Source: Bacteroidota bacterium
GTDB taxonomy: Bacteria; Bacteroidota; Bacteroidia; Bacteroidales; Paludibacteraceae
NCBI GenBank assembly: GCA_023459355.1
Contig: JAEWUM010000036.1
Location: forward strand, 62,001-126,000
Length of the DNA: 64,000 nt
Direction of reading: 5' to 3'
The first letter of the stretch is position 1; every line of letters starts with the position of its first letter. The translations under genes were made by a program, and so were the position numbers. Under the pieces are notes generated by a model, which made no database searches, was not told the origin of the DNA, and saw only the letters and a list, made by a program, of their open reading frames with translations. This document shows, piece by piece, positions 1 to 8,886 of this stretch.

Positions 1-1350
1 TGTCAGTTTATTGTAGTTATACTCTGTGCCAACAGTAAAATCAGAGGGCATAAACAACAGTTTGTCAAACGAATATGCATACTGCACACCGGCTACCCAG
101 GACAAATCGTTGGTCAGACCGTAAGCATTTGGATCCTGACCGGCGCCATAATAACTGTCTCTTTTTATTTTTTGCGCAGAGGTAAACAGGTTCAACCGGT
201 GCTTGTAATCAGGGGTAAAAAAATCCCATTTCACCCCTCCGGTATTGATATTGTGATCGGTTTGTTCGGTAATATCCGCCTGATGAGCAGGTAAATGTAA
301 TTTATTACCGCCCCGGCGAAATTCGCTCAGGTTGTGATATTCGGCGGTAAGTTTACTTTGATCTCCTGTTTTAAAGTAAGAACGAAAGCCAATGTTTCGG
401 GCGGTTATCAATCCGATTTCCGTGAAACCATCACCATTGGCATCCCAACTTTCCCGCTGACGGGAAGAGCCGTAAACACTTACTCCAGTGCGATAATCAT
501 CTGAAACCAAAGCCGCATTCACCGAAGTATTGATGTCAGTTGACGATCCTCCGATAAACATGGTTGAATTGCTCACAGTCAAACTGCTACTCATAGGTTC
601 TTTGGTGATGATATTGATAGTCCCCGCGATGGCGTTGGAACCAAACAAGGCTGAACCACCACCACGAACCACTTCCACGCGGTCGATCATATTGGCCGGA
701 ATTTGCTCGATGCCATACACGCCGGCCAATGCACTGAAAATGGGACGACTATCAATCAGAATTTGGGAATACGGGCCTTCGAGTCCGTTGATTCTGACTT
801 GCTGAAAACCACAGTTCTGACAATTATTTTCAACACGAAGTCCGGGCTGAAAATTCAAGCCTTGTGCCAGACAAACCGAGTTGGTGTTCTCGAACAATTT
901 AGCTGTTACCACATTCACGATGCTGGGAGCTTCTCTTCTTCTGGTTTCATTCCGGTTTGCCGATACAACGATATTATCGAGCATCACGGCATCTTCTTCC
1001 ATTTCGAAATTCAACTCGATGGATTTTCCGCCTTCTAATTTAACCCTGGCTTCTTTCGTTTTATAACCAACTCCCGATGCAACAACCGTCAGTTCATCAG
1101 CCGGCAGGTTACGCAGGTTAAAATGTCCGGTGGCATCAGTTGCTGTACCAAGGGTGCTCCCTTTCACTCTGATGGTAATAAAACTGATATGTTCCGACGT
1201 ATTCTTATCAACCGTATGTCCAAAAATATTGGCATCGGTTTTTCTGACACGAGCGGTAACATTCTCAATCGATTCTTCTGCAATATACTGTGTCTGTGCA
1301 TATAATACAACAGAACAAAACAACAGGGCAATAAATACTTTAAACTTCAT
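1..1350 (-). CDS. TonB-dependent outer-membrane receptor, C-terminus cut off by the window edge
   Basis: The 450 visible codons start at an ATG followed by a typical signal peptide (hydrophobic stretch ending VVLYAQ). Residues of about 45-120 form a carboxypeptidase-regulatory-like domain, common at the N-terminus of Bacteroidetes receptors. A plug domain follows, with motifs RVEVVRGGGSALFG and AIAGTINIITKEP, and then the first barrel strands. Such receptors import metal chelates, cobamides, haem or glycans using TonB-ExbBD energy. A CxxC motif (NCQNCGF) precedes the plug core, which may suggest a metal ligand; this is inference. It is probably co-transcribed with the His-rich small membrane protein 100 bp upstream. 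Most of the barrel lies beyond position 1, so the substrate cannot be assigned. Confidence 0.93.
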   Translation of the reverse strand, partial: MKFKVFIALLFCSVVLYAQTQYIAEESIENVTARVRKTDANIFGHTVDKNTSEHISFITIRVKGSTLGTATDATGHFNLRNLPADELTVVASGVGYKTKEARVKLEGGKSIELNFEMEEDAVMLDNIVVSANRNETRRREAPSIVNVVTAKLFENTNSVCLAQGLNFQPGLRVENNCQNCGFQQVRINGLEGPYSQILIDSRPIFSALAGVYGIEQIPANMIDRVEVVRGGGSALFGSNAIAGTINIITKEPMSSSLTVSNSTMFIGGSSTDINTSVNAALVSDDYRTGVSVYGSSRQRESWDANGDGFTEIGLITARNIGFRSYFKTGDQSKLTAEYHNLSEFRRGGNKLHLPAHQADITEQTDHNINTGGVKWDFFTPDYKHRLNLFTSAQKIKRDSYYGAGQDPNAYGLTNDLSWVAGVQYAYSFDKLLFMPSDFTVGTEYNYNKLT

Positions 1351-1450
1351 TTATATAAATATTTTCTGAATAAATACACTATAATAGCTGACCGAAAAGG
1401 ATATTCCGGTTAAACAAGACACAAAACCGTGTCTTAGAACGAATGTAAAT

Positions 1451-1792
1451 TCAGATTTGGGGAGGAGGACGGGAAAAACAGGAAGTAAGAAAAGCGACTG
1501 TTCTGACATGTTGATTACGGGTAGCTGTAAAGATCGCGTTCCATTCAAATACAGCCAAAAGCGACAACCCCAGGACAATCAATCCAACAATAAGACCAGA
1601 TAATTTATCGATTAACTGAAAAGAAGCTGTATTATGCTGGTGATTAGACTCTGAAGAAAATGGATGAGAGTGAACAATCAGGCGATTATTATCATCAACA
1701 TGGACGTGTTTGAAAAAATTAGTGGACGCGAAATAAAAGACAAATAATATTGTCAGCAGATAACCCGAAATTTGTCTTTTATTGTTTTGCAT
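1451..1792 (-). CDS. Small His-rich membrane protein upstream of the TonB receptor
   Basis: This is a 113-residue protein with an N-terminal hydrophobic segment (about residues 10-24), a central soluble stretch rich in histidines (HVHVDDNNRLIVHSHPF, then HQH), and a second membrane segment around residues 64-86. I do not recognise a named family. The His-x-His pattern is typical of transition-metal binding, and its place directly upstream of a TonB-dependent receptor suggests the pair handles the same metal or complex. A good Bacteroidetes promoter sits about 70 bp upstream of the ATG. A shorter reading frame on the same strand overlaps it and is rejected. The gene is probably real, with unknown function. 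Confidence 0.72.
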   Translation of the reverse strand: MQNNKRQISGYLLTILFVFYFASTNFFKHVHVDDNNRLIVHSHPFSSESNHQHNTASFQLIDKLSGLIVGLIVLGLSLLAVFEWNAIFTATRNQHVRTVAFLTSCFSRPPPQI

Positions 1793-1859
1793 TTCGCAAA
1801 AAAAATAAATGGATAATTGATTGATGTGGTTGTATTTTTATACCGCCAGAAAAACACCA

Positions 1860-1890
1860 CAAAGATACGGTGTGAATTTAATTCCAACAA
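1860..1890 (-). promoter_or_regulatory. Promoter of the His-rich protein/TonB receptor unit
   Basis: Read on the minus strand, the -7 box TATCTTTG (1860-1867) fits the Bacteroidetes consensus TAnnTTTG. A TTG triplet at 1888-1890 gives a 20-bp spacer. It lies about 70 bp upstream of the ATG at 1792. Confidence 0.55.
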
Positions 1891-1937
1891 ATGAAAAACA
1901 TCCCTATTTTTAGGTATTTTTCAGCAATAGAAGGTCT

Positions 1938-2873
1938 TTACCTCAGCCCTCTCAGGAATGATCCTGCATCCATCCGCTTTTTCCCGGGTGCCTGAATTTC
2001 TGTCAGGTCAATAAAGCCATCTTTGAGGGCAATTTTCAGAAATTTCTTTCCGTCGGTATGCATGGAGCCGGGTTCAAAGCTATGTTCAGCAAATTCTTTT
2101 TCTGTTCTAAAAACTTTACAAATCAGGGGTTCTGTCTGACCGGGAAGCAGGATCTCCGTCCATGCAGCCGGATATGGAGACAAGCCCCGCACCAGATTAT
2201 ATACCTCTTCGACAGATTTAGATAAATCAATCCGGCAATTGTCTTTAAAGAGCTTTGGAGCTGATTTTAACACTACATCACCCCTTACGAAAACCGATTG
2301 GTCTATGGCATCTGCCTTACCTTCAGCAATCAAATCAACCGTCTTTTTTACCATTTGCGCACCCATCAGCATCAGTTTATCATGTATTACGCCCGCATCA
2401 TCTTCATCGGCAATACTGACTTTTTCCTGCAGGATGATTTTCCCGGTATCGATTTCGTGAGTCAGAAAAAAGGTCGTCGCACCGGTTTCTTTTTCCCCAT
2501 TGATAATCGCCCAGTTGATGGGAGCAGCGCCCCTGTATTGAGGTAACAGAGAAGCATGCAGATTAAATGTTCCGAATCGGGGCATATTCCAAACCACTTC
2601 CGGCAACATGCGGAAAGCCACGACAATCTGCAGGTCAGCCTTTAAAGCACGAAGTTCCTGCAAAAACAACTCATCTTTCAGCTTTTCCGGCTGCAATAAG
2701 GGTAAATTTTGCTCAAGGGCATATTGTTTCACCGCCGAGAACTGAATTTTATGTCCGCGACCAGCCGGTTTATCGGGCATCGTCACCACACCCACCACCT
2801 GATGGTTGTTTTCTACCAGTATTTTGAGGCTCTCAACCGCAAAATCGGGTGTTCCCATAAATACGATACGCAT
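1938..2873 (-). CDS. fmt: Methionyl-tRNA formyltransferase
   Basis: Formylates initiator Met-tRNA with 10-formyl-tetrahydrofolate in the cytoplasm. The sequence starts MRIVFMGTPDFAVESL, the canonical N-terminus of the family. It contains the folate-binding signature SLLPQYRGAAPINW and the catalytic Asn/His/Asp region (FNLHASLLP, THEIDTG). The C-terminal OB-like domain is present and the length of about 311 residues is normal. In-frame upstream starts at 2897 and 2906 exist; the 2897 ATG overlaps the stop of the upstream glycosyltransferase, so translational coupling from there is possible. I prefer 2873 because conserved sequence begins there. Confidence 0.95.
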   Translation of the reverse strand: MRIVFMGTPDFAVESLKILVENNHQVVGVVTMPDKPAGRGHKIQFSAVKQYALEQNLPLLQPEKLKDELFLQELRALKADLQIVVAFRMLPEVVWNMPRFGTFNLHASLLPQYRGAAPINWAIINGEKETGATTFFLTHEIDTGKIILQEKVSIADEDDAGVIHDKLMLMGAQMVKKTVDLIAEGKADAIDQSVFVRGDVVLKSAPKLFKDNCRIDLSKSVEEVYNLVRGLSPYPAAWTEILLPGQTEPLICKVFRTEKEFAEHSFEPGSMHTDGKKFLKIALKDGFIDLTEIQAPGKKRMDAGSFLRGLR

Positions 2874-2896
2874 CTTATCTGAAATTTGAGCATTCA

Positions 2897-4078
2897 TTAC
2901 TTCCAACTGATGTATTTGGCCTTACTACCCATTCTGCCGAATGTCATGATATGGGCATTGATAACAGGCAATATAATATCGAACAACAACAATGTCAGCA
3001 CATATTTTCTACCTCCGAAGTACAGGGATGTTCTATTGATGATGAACAACTGTAAAACAAACCGGGCAATAAACAACAAAGCAGTTGCACTCAACAACAA
3101 CCAGTTTGCCGACAACACCGACAGGACAATCAGTGAGATAAACGACAAATAAAACAATCCCCGCACGAGTGGCTCAATAACCAGGGAAATTTTGCTTTTT
3201 TCCCGGTAATAAGTCGAAACCGACAAATGTCTTTCTTTCTGAAAGTACCAGGTACGAAAACTTTTTTTCGGATTCGACCAGGTAATGCTATCCGCCGATG
3301 TTTCAATACGGGTATTATCTTTTGTAGCTGCATGATTCACCATCAGGTCATCATCGCCGGAACGCAAATGCAATGTCGAAGCAAAACCATTCTGACGAAA
3401 GAATACATCTTTTTTATATGCCAGATTACGTCCCACCCCCATATAGGGATTACCGGCTTTTGCAAACCCCATATACTGAAGCGCATTGAATAAGGTATCG
3501 TAAGTAATCAATCTGTTGATAAACCCTTTTTCCTGCAAATAAGCTCCGTAACCAAGCACAAATTCAGTTCCAGGTGTGAAATTCCGGGCCATCGAAGCAA
3601 TCCAGTTCTTACTTTCAGGCAGGCAGTCGGCATCGGTGAACAACAACCAATCGTTTTTAGCCGCTTTAATTCCCAGGGTGAGCGCAAGTTTTTTGGTACT
3701 CAGGTTCTTGGCTCCATCGGGTACAAAGGTCGAACGTAAATGCGGATAAATCTTTTTGAAATCACGCAACAATATCTCCGTCATTTCATCTTCACCGTCA
3801 TTAACCACAATCACTTCATAATCGGGGTAATTCTGCGACAATACTTCAGGTAAGAACTTTTTCAGGTTTTCCAATTCGTCTTTGGCGCAGATAATTACCG
3901 ACACCGGCAACTGTTCCCGTTGAAAACCCAGTTTACCTTCTTTGTCTCTTTTGTTGTTTCGAATGACAATCCGGATATGAGTGAGGTAATAATACACCTG
4001 ATATATAAAAGTCAGTAACAACACACCGAAAATAATTAATTCAGTGAGTGAAAATTCAAAACCCAATAAATATAACAT
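2897..4078 (-). CDS. Membrane-bound family 2 glycosyltransferase
   Basis: This 393-residue protein has an N-terminal membrane helix (residues 11-30), a GT-A catalytic domain and two or three C-terminal membrane helices (about 305-380). In the GT domain, VSVIICAKDE starts the nucleotide-binding fold, VVNDGEDE carries the donor-binding aspartate, and FTDADCLPE supplies the DxD metal site near residues 149-151. An FQKERHLS motif near the acceptor site resembles QxxRW. It probably transfers a sugar from a nucleotide donor to a lipid or envelope glycan on the cytoplasmic face; donor and acceptor are unknown. Its stop overlaps an alternative fmt start, so the two genes are probably co-transcribed. 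Confidence 0.87.
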   Translation of the reverse strand: MLYLLGFEFSLTELIIFGVLLLTFIYQVYYYLTHIRIVIRNNKRDKEGKLGFQREQLPVSVIICAKDELENLKKFLPEVLSQNYPDYEVIVVNDGEDEMTEILLRDFKKIYPHLRSTFVPDGAKNLSTKKLALTLGIKAAKNDWLLFTDADCLPESKNWIASMARNFTPGTEFVLGYGAYLQEKGFINRLITYDTLFNALQYMGFAKAGNPYMGVGRNLAYKKDVFFRQNGFASTLHLRSGDDDLMVNHAATKDNTRIETSADSITWSNPKKSFRTWYFQKERHLSVSTYYREKSKISLVIEPLVRGLFYLSFISLIVLSVLSANWLLLSATALLFIARFVLQLFIINRTSLYFGGRKYVLTLLLFDIILPVINAHIMTFGRMGSKAKYISWK

Positions 4079-4172
4079 ATAGTAATTATTATCCGTTTTT
4101 CAGACCTAAATCAGAGGAACAAAAAATCCATGCAAATTTAGCATTTATTTTGGAGAATATCATACTTTAAAA

Positions 4173-4267
4173 ACCACAAAAGGCACAAAAGAAAGACTCA
4201 GAAAACACAAAAGAGTAAATAGAGAGTAATGAAGCGTTCTTAGTCTTTCTTTTGTGCCTTTTGTGGT
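4173..4267. repeat. 26-bp perfect inverted repeat with 43-bp spacer
   Basis: Positions 4173-4198 and 4242-4267 are exact reverse complements over 26 bp. The arms are built from the short motif CACAAAAG, and a further CACAAAAG copy lies in the spacer (around 4206). It fills the gap between the glycosyltransferase and the helix-hairpin-helix gene. The long spacer and missing U tract make a simple terminator unlikely. It resembles a dispersed intergenic palindromic repeat. Confidence 0.85.
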
Positions 4268-4271
4268 AAAA

Positions 4272-5198
4272 TCATTCAAATTTTAAATAAGGTTTAATCT
4301 TCAGCAACACCGAATCATTCAACTCCGAAAGATCTCTTAAATCAGCTAAACCGGTCAATTTACCTTTTTTCCTGCGCAGTTCATAAATCTGCCTGGCCTG
4401 GTAGAAATTCAGGTAAGGATGTGCTCTGAGTTTGTCAACCGAAGCTGTATTGATATTAATTTGACTCACCAGCTCCTGATTAACGGTACAAAAGGATTTA
4501 ATTCTTTCAAAATTTTCCGGCGTCATGCCATAAATTTCCCGTAGTTGTTCCACACTTATAAAGCCACCTGTTTGTTGCCGGAAGCGAACGATAGATCGGG
4601 CATAACCCCTTCCAATTCCTTTAACCTGCATCAATCGGGCAGTATCAGCCGAATTCAATTCCACTATGGTAACTGTTTTATTTTTGTCATCATGAGTAAC
4701 GTTAACATCAGCAGTCCGGAGATTTCCGGATGACAGGGAGATATAGGGTTCAAGTTCCCGGTATTTTTCTTCCGGGATTCCGTAAACCCGGGAAAGAGAT
4801 TCTTTGTCATGGAATTTTCCACCTTTTCTCCTGTATTTTAAAATATTAGATGCAACATAAGGTTTTAGCCCAAGAGCGACAAAACCGGTTGAATCCAATA
4901 CATTCGGATCAAAGGGGAATAGCATGCAAGGTTTTTCTTTATTTTTCCCTTTGTAGAAAGAATTATATTCTCTCTCAAATGATTCGAAACGCTGTTTTTC
5001 TCTCAGGCTATCTAATGACACAAGAGATTTTTTAAAATCTTCAAACGCTGCGATATCAGCAGAATCTGCAACAAACGAAATATCGTCTGAGCAACGGGGA
5101 AGATAATAGTTGATGATGGAAGAAATCACAATCAAGAAAACAAGCAATATAATTCCGGCGCGTTGAGAGCCGGAAAAAAAGAAGAAATTTTTCCACAT
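4272..5198 (-). CDS. Membrane-anchored helix-hairpin-helix (ComEA-like) protein
   Basis: An N-terminal membrane segment (about residues 12-30) is followed by repeated helix-hairpin-helix units. These include one around GLKPYVASNILKYRRKGGKF, one at VELNSADTARLMQVKGIGRG and one at ININTASVDKLRAHPYLN. The motif NSAD/NTAS followed by L..(I/V)xGIG is the non-sequence-specific DNA-binding signature of ComEA and related proteins. A surface-anchored DNA-binding role, for example in DNA uptake, is plausible but unproven; in Bacteroidetes most such proteins are only named by domain. I chose the internal ATG at 5198 (MWKNFFFFSG); the alternative start at 5207 adds three residues. Confidence 0.82.
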   Translation of the reverse strand: MWKNFFFFSGSQRAGIILLVFLIVISSIINYYLPRCSDDISFVADSADIAAFEDFKKSLVSLDSLREKQRFESFEREYNSFYKGKNKEKPCMLFPFDPNVLDSTGFVALGLKPYVASNILKYRRKGGKFHDKESLSRVYGIPEEKYRELEPYISLSSGNLRTADVNVTHDDKNKTVTIVELNSADTARLMQVKGIGRGYARSIVRFRQQTGGFISVEQLREIYGMTPENFERIKSFCTVNQELVSQININTASVDKLRAHPYLNFYQARQIYELRRKKGKLTGLADLRDLSELNDSVLLKIKPYLKFE

Positions 5199-5249
5199 GA
5201 TAAACAAACAGTAAACAGGTTAAAACAATCTCTTTGAAAAAATCAAGGT

Positions 5250-5555
5250 TTACACCTCATAATCCACGCAAGCGCGGGATGTTTTTACTTTTCCGATATA
5301 AGCAGCCACTCTTTTATGCTCCGGGTGTACCTGATAAGCATCGAGATCGGCCATATTATCAAATTCAGAATACAAAGCTAAATCAAAGTTTCCGGCCGGA
5401 GCTTCCGGATGATTCAGCCCCACCTCAATTTTACGCAGCTGAGGAACCAAATGAATCAAGTTTTCCAGTTCATCTTTGATGTATTGCATGATTTCATTCT
5501 TATTTTTACCTTCTGCTTCTTCAACAATACCAAAAAACACAATATGCTTAATCAT
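5250..5555 (-). CDS. Dabb (stress-responsive alpha/beta barrel) family protein
   Basis: A 101-residue protein starting MIKHIVFFGI, with the internal LRKIEVGLNH and the C-terminal LDAYQVHPEHKRVAAYI segments characteristic of the dimeric alpha-beta barrel (Dabb, PF07876) family. The length equals that of a complete single domain. Family members include plant stress proteins and small bacterial proteins, most without a known reaction. It stands alone between the helix-hairpin-helix gene and the small secreted protein. Function cannot be taken further. Confidence 0.88.
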   Translation of the reverse strand: MIKHIVFFGIVEEAEGKNKNEIMQYIKDELENLIHLVPQLRKIEVGLNHPEAPAGNFDLALYSEFDNMADLDAYQVHPEHKRVAAYIGKVKTSRACVDYEV

Positions 5556-5579
5556 TGAATTAATTATTTAATTGTTAAC

Positions 5580-5624
5580 TAATATCTGTTTTCCCGTTTT
5601 CCGTTTTCAGTTCTCAGCTATTCA
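5580..5624 (-). repeat. Dispersed low-complexity intergenic repeat, copy 1
   Basis: Read on the minus strand this stretch gives GTGAATAGCTGAGAACTG, then GAAAACGG units. It resembles the sequences at 20706-20785 and 30184-30230. I see no promoter or gene in it. Confidence 0.5.
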
Positions 5625-6002
5625 CTACTTACAGCTCACCTTATAACTCTTGTTATTCACCCTCAAAAAATAAATACCCTCTCCGGTAGGAATAAAAAAA
5701 CGACCTGAAACCAGTTCACCACTCCAAAGCAACTGTCCGGTTAACGCGAATAACCTGACATTGTTATTTGGCCTGGGAAAATACATATAAATACCGGCAG
5801 AAGTTGTATAGTAACTGAATCCTTCCGCTGAGACGATTTGTTGATTTGTCTGGGACAGCCTGTCTGTATCAGTTCTGGAAAAATCGCCCGGCCCTTCAAT
5901 CCTGATGACTGACGGTCTGTTCTGATCTTGCTGAGCCCGGAGTTCAGCCTTAAAAAAGAACATCAAAACGATTAAGAATAATATGTAAAGTCTTTTATAC
6001 AT
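5625..6002 (-). CDS. Small secreted protein with T9SS type A-like C-terminal signal
   Basis: The 125-residue product has a signal peptide (about residues 1-23, ending LRAQ) and little else apart from a C-terminal segment. That segment contains VRLFALTGQLLWSG and GEGIYFLRVNNKSYKV, which resemble the type A T9SS sorting domain (GxYxxxV.....K). With only about 95 mature residues it is almost a bare sorting domain, preceded by a short low-complexity linker. Either it is a minimal T9SS cargo or the remnant of a larger one. PorU and PorV are encoded in the same window, so a T9SS is available to export it. Confidence 0.75.
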   Translation of the reverse strand: MYKRLYILFLIVLMFFFKAELRAQQDQNRPSVIRIEGPGDFSRTDTDRLSQTNQQIVSAEGFSYYTTSAGIYMYFPRPNNNVRLFALTGQLLWSGELVSGRFFIPTGEGIYFLRVNNKSYKVSCK

Positions 6003-6047
6003 ATTGGATTGATAAAATGATTTTCAATAATAATGCGTATAACTTGT

Positions 6048-7622
6048 TTATACAGGATTCATTCTTTTGGGATAATCAACCGTATAATGCAATCCCCTGC
6101 TTTCTTTTCTTCTCAGGGCATGTTTAATAATCAGGTATGCCACACTGATTACGTTTCTGAGTTCACATATTTCCCTTGAAACCACCGACCTGTCGAACAA
6201 ATCTTCCGTTTCTTTAAACAGAATTTCGAGGCGGCTCATGGCTCTTTTCAAACGGAGATTAGAACGAACAATGCCTACATAAGTACTCATTATTTGCTCA
6301 ACTTCCCTGAAACTTTGTGTAATCAACACCATTTCTTCCGGAAGTCTGGTTCCCTCATCGTCCCAGTCGGGAATCAACTCATTCCACTTGTATTCGGCCA
6401 TGCGTTCAACTGCATCTTTTACAGCCGTATCAGCATACACGATTGCTTCTATCAGCGAATTTGATGCCAAACGATTTGCACCATGTAAACCTGTACAGGA
6501 ACATTCGCCTGCGGCATACAAACGGTTAATTGAAGAGCGGGCATTCAAATCGACTGCAATACCTCCACAAAGATAATGCTGTGTGGGCGAAACCGGTATA
6601 AAATCTTTGGTAATATCAATTCCCAACTCCAAACATTTCTTATAAATATTGGGAAAATGATTTTTTGTTTCTTCTGCGTCTTTATGCGTCACATCCAGAT
6701 AAACATAATCATGTCCCCGTGTTTTCATCTCATTGTCAATCGCCCTCGCTACAATATCGCGAGGCGCCAGCGACCCCCTCTCATCATATTTATGCATAAA
6801 CTCGCGTCCGTCCTGAGTCCGCAACACAGCTCCATAACCCCTGATTGCCTCTGTAATCAGGAAAGTGGGCCGTTCTCCGGGGTGATATAATGCCGTTGGG
6901 TGAAACTGTACAAATTCCATATCCCTGATAACACCACGTGCCCGGTGAACCATAGCAATTCCATCCCCTGTAGCCACATCCGGATTAGTGGTTGTTGCAT
7001 AAACACTCCCGATACCACCCGTAGCAAGCAGGGTTACCTTCGACAGGAAGGTATGAATTTGGTTTGTTTTGTTATCCAACACATAAGCACCGTAACACTC
7101 AATATTGGGGGTATGCATGGTTACCACTTCTCCCAGATGGTGCTGGGTAATAATCTCAATAGCAAAATTATTTTCAAAGATCTCGATATTCCGCTCAGAA
7201 CGAAGTTTTCTAATCAATGCCTGTTGAATTTCAAAACCGGTATTATCCTTATGATGCAGAATCCTGAACTCACTGTGTCCTCCTTCCTTGTGCAGGTCAA
7301 ATTTACCGTCTTGGGTTCTGTCAAAGTCAATCCCCCAACTCAGCAACTCCTCTATTTGTGCGGGCGCCTCCGTTATCACTTTTTCTACAGCTGCCAGATC
7401 GCAATGACCATCACCGGCGTTCAACGTATCTTCAATATGTTTTTCAAAACTATCCGGACTGTATGTCACAGCCGCAATACCACCCTGAGCATAAGCCGTG
7501 TTCGAATCATCCAGTGACGATTTACTGAGCAGCGCAACCGTACCATACCGGGAAGCTTTCAATGCAAAACTAATACCGGCGATACCACTGCCAATAACCA
7601 AAAAATCAAATTTCCGTGTCAA
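6048..7622 (-). CDS. nadB: L-aspartate oxidase
   Basis: Oxidises L-aspartate to iminoaspartate, the first step of de novo NAD synthesis; FAD-dependent and cytoplasmic. The N-terminal dinucleotide fold VIGSGIAGISFALKAS binds FAD. Family signatures follow: AYAQGGIAAV, the substrate loop HKEGGHSEFRILHHKD, TGDGIAMVHRAR, QHYLCGGIAVD and GLHGANRLASNSLIEA. A C-terminal helical domain ends the 524-residue protein, the usual size. nadA and nadC are not in this window. The next gene upstream encodes a GNAT-like protein 13 bp away on the same strand, so the two may be co-transcribed. Confidence 0.96.
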   Translation of the reverse strand: MTRKFDFLVIGSGIAGISFALKASRYGTVALLSKSSLDDSNTAYAQGGIAAVTYSPDSFEKHIEDTLNAGDGHCDLAAVEKVITEAPAQIEELLSWGIDFDRTQDGKFDLHKEGGHSEFRILHHKDNTGFEIQQALIRKLRSERNIEIFENNFAIEIITQHHLGEVVTMHTPNIECYGAYVLDNKTNQIHTFLSKVTLLATGGIGSVYATTTNPDVATGDGIAMVHRARGVIRDMEFVQFHPTALYHPGERPTFLITEAIRGYGAVLRTQDGREFMHKYDERGSLAPRDIVARAIDNEMKTRGHDYVYLDVTHKDAEETKNHFPNIYKKCLELGIDITKDFIPVSPTQHYLCGGIAVDLNARSSINRLYAAGECSCTGLHGANRLASNSLIEAIVYADTAVKDAVERMAEYKWNELIPDWDDEGTRLPEEMVLITQSFREVEQIMSTYVGIVRSNLRLKRAMSRLEILFKETEDLFDRSVVSREICELRNVISVAYLIIKHALRRKESRGLHYTVDYPKRMNPV

Positions 7623-7635
7623 AACTTTATCTTTT

Positions 7636-8760
7636 TCAGAGCTTTTTGATATATGCCCTGCGTTTTTTATGATTTACATACTCAAAACTATCCCATTGGG
7701 AAGCCATTTTGGTGTTGGACTCCAGTTCAGGATTGGTTTCTGCAAATTTATAACCGTTCTTGGCGGCATTGGGCATCATTTCGGCAAAAACGATGGCGTT
7801 CACACCTTTATTCTGATAATCGGGATGCACCGACATCAAATACAAGTCAATCATATCGTTCTTTTTCAATGCCTGTAACATATACCACCAGCCAAATGGG
7901 AACAAGTGTCCTTTCGCTTTTTGCAAAGCTTTTGTAAAACTTGGCATCCCTATTCCAAGGGCAACCAGATTATCCTGTTCATCAACCACCAACACCACCG
8001 TGTCCAAACGGAAAAAACTAAAATATAATTTAATATAAAAATATATCTGGTCATCGTTTAATTTTGTATAACCAAATAAATCCTTATAACTTTCATTTAA
8101 CAAGTCAAATATCTTTTTTGCATACCGCTTTACAACCTCTTTTTTCGACTTCAGTTTCACAGGTTTGAGATTGTATCTTTGCTTCACAACCTCGGCAATT
8201 TTGAAAAATCTTTCCGGAAAAACTTCCGGCACAGTAATCAGGTATTCATTCCAGTCGATTTCCTTAACAAATCCCCTTCTTTCATAGTGCTGAATATAAT
8301 AGGGATAATTGTAAATAGTCGCCAGTGTACTTGCTTTATCATATCCTTCAATCAGAGCGCCCTCATTATCTAAGTCGGTAAACCCGAGCGGGCCATGCAG
8401 ATGATCCATTCCTTTCGATCTGGCCCAGTTCTCCACCGCATCAAACAGTGCATCTGAAACCTCTGCATCATCAATAAAATCAATCCATCCGAAACGCGCA
8501 TTCTTGTGATTCCATGTTTCATTGGCTACCGGATGAATAATGCCGGCGATGCGACCCACAATTTCTTTCCCGCGATAAGCCAGAAAATATGCTGTATCAC
8601 AAAAATCAAGCGCCGGATTCTTACCTTTCGACAAGTTCATCAGATCATCCATCATCAAAGGAGGAGCAGCATAGGGACAATCCTTATACATATTGATACC
8701 AAACCAGATAAACTTTTTCAACTCACCTTTTGTGCTGACTTCTTTTATGACAACCGACAT
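7636..8760 (-). CDS. GNAT-like acyltransferase of unknown substrate
   Basis: This 374-residue protein belongs to a family common in Bacteroidetes that is annotated only as N-acetyltransferase. Recognisable parts are VGRIAGIIHPVAN, FGWIDFIDD and HGPLGFTDLDNEGALIEG in the N-terminal half. A C-terminal GNAT-like segment includes LMSVHPDYQNKGVNAIVFAE, which resembles the acetyl-CoA pyrophosphate loop (Q/RxxGxG/A). No substrate can be inferred. It lies just upstream of nadB on the same strand, a link that may be only positional. Confidence 0.8.
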   Translation of the reverse strand: MSVVIKEVSTKGELKKFIWFGINMYKDCPYAAPPLMMDDLMNLSKGKNPALDFCDTAYFLAYRGKEIVGRIAGIIHPVANETWNHKNARFGWIDFIDDAEVSDALFDAVENWARSKGMDHLHGPLGFTDLDNEGALIEGYDKASTLATIYNYPYYIQHYERRGFVKEIDWNEYLITVPEVFPERFFKIAEVVKQRYNLKPVKLKSKKEVVKRYAKKIFDLLNESYKDLFGYTKLNDDQIYFYIKLYFSFFRLDTVVLVVDEQDNLVALGIGMPSFTKALQKAKGHLFPFGWWYMLQALKKNDMIDLYLMSVHPDYQNKGVNAIVFAEMMPNAAKNGYKFAETNPELESNTKMASQWDSFEYVNHKKRRAYIKKL

Positions 8761-8886
8761 CTTATATTAAATTAGGGTTCGTATTAGAATCAATTCGAGT
8801 GTAAAATTAAAGTATTTATTTATAAATACAGCAATTTGCATTTCAATAATGACACCTCCAAAAACAAGCAACTGATTTTAAACCAC

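Noticed and set aside
6900..7517. 205-residue plus-strand frame opposite nadB
   Set aside because: It is antisense to a clear nadB and has no recognisable motifs.
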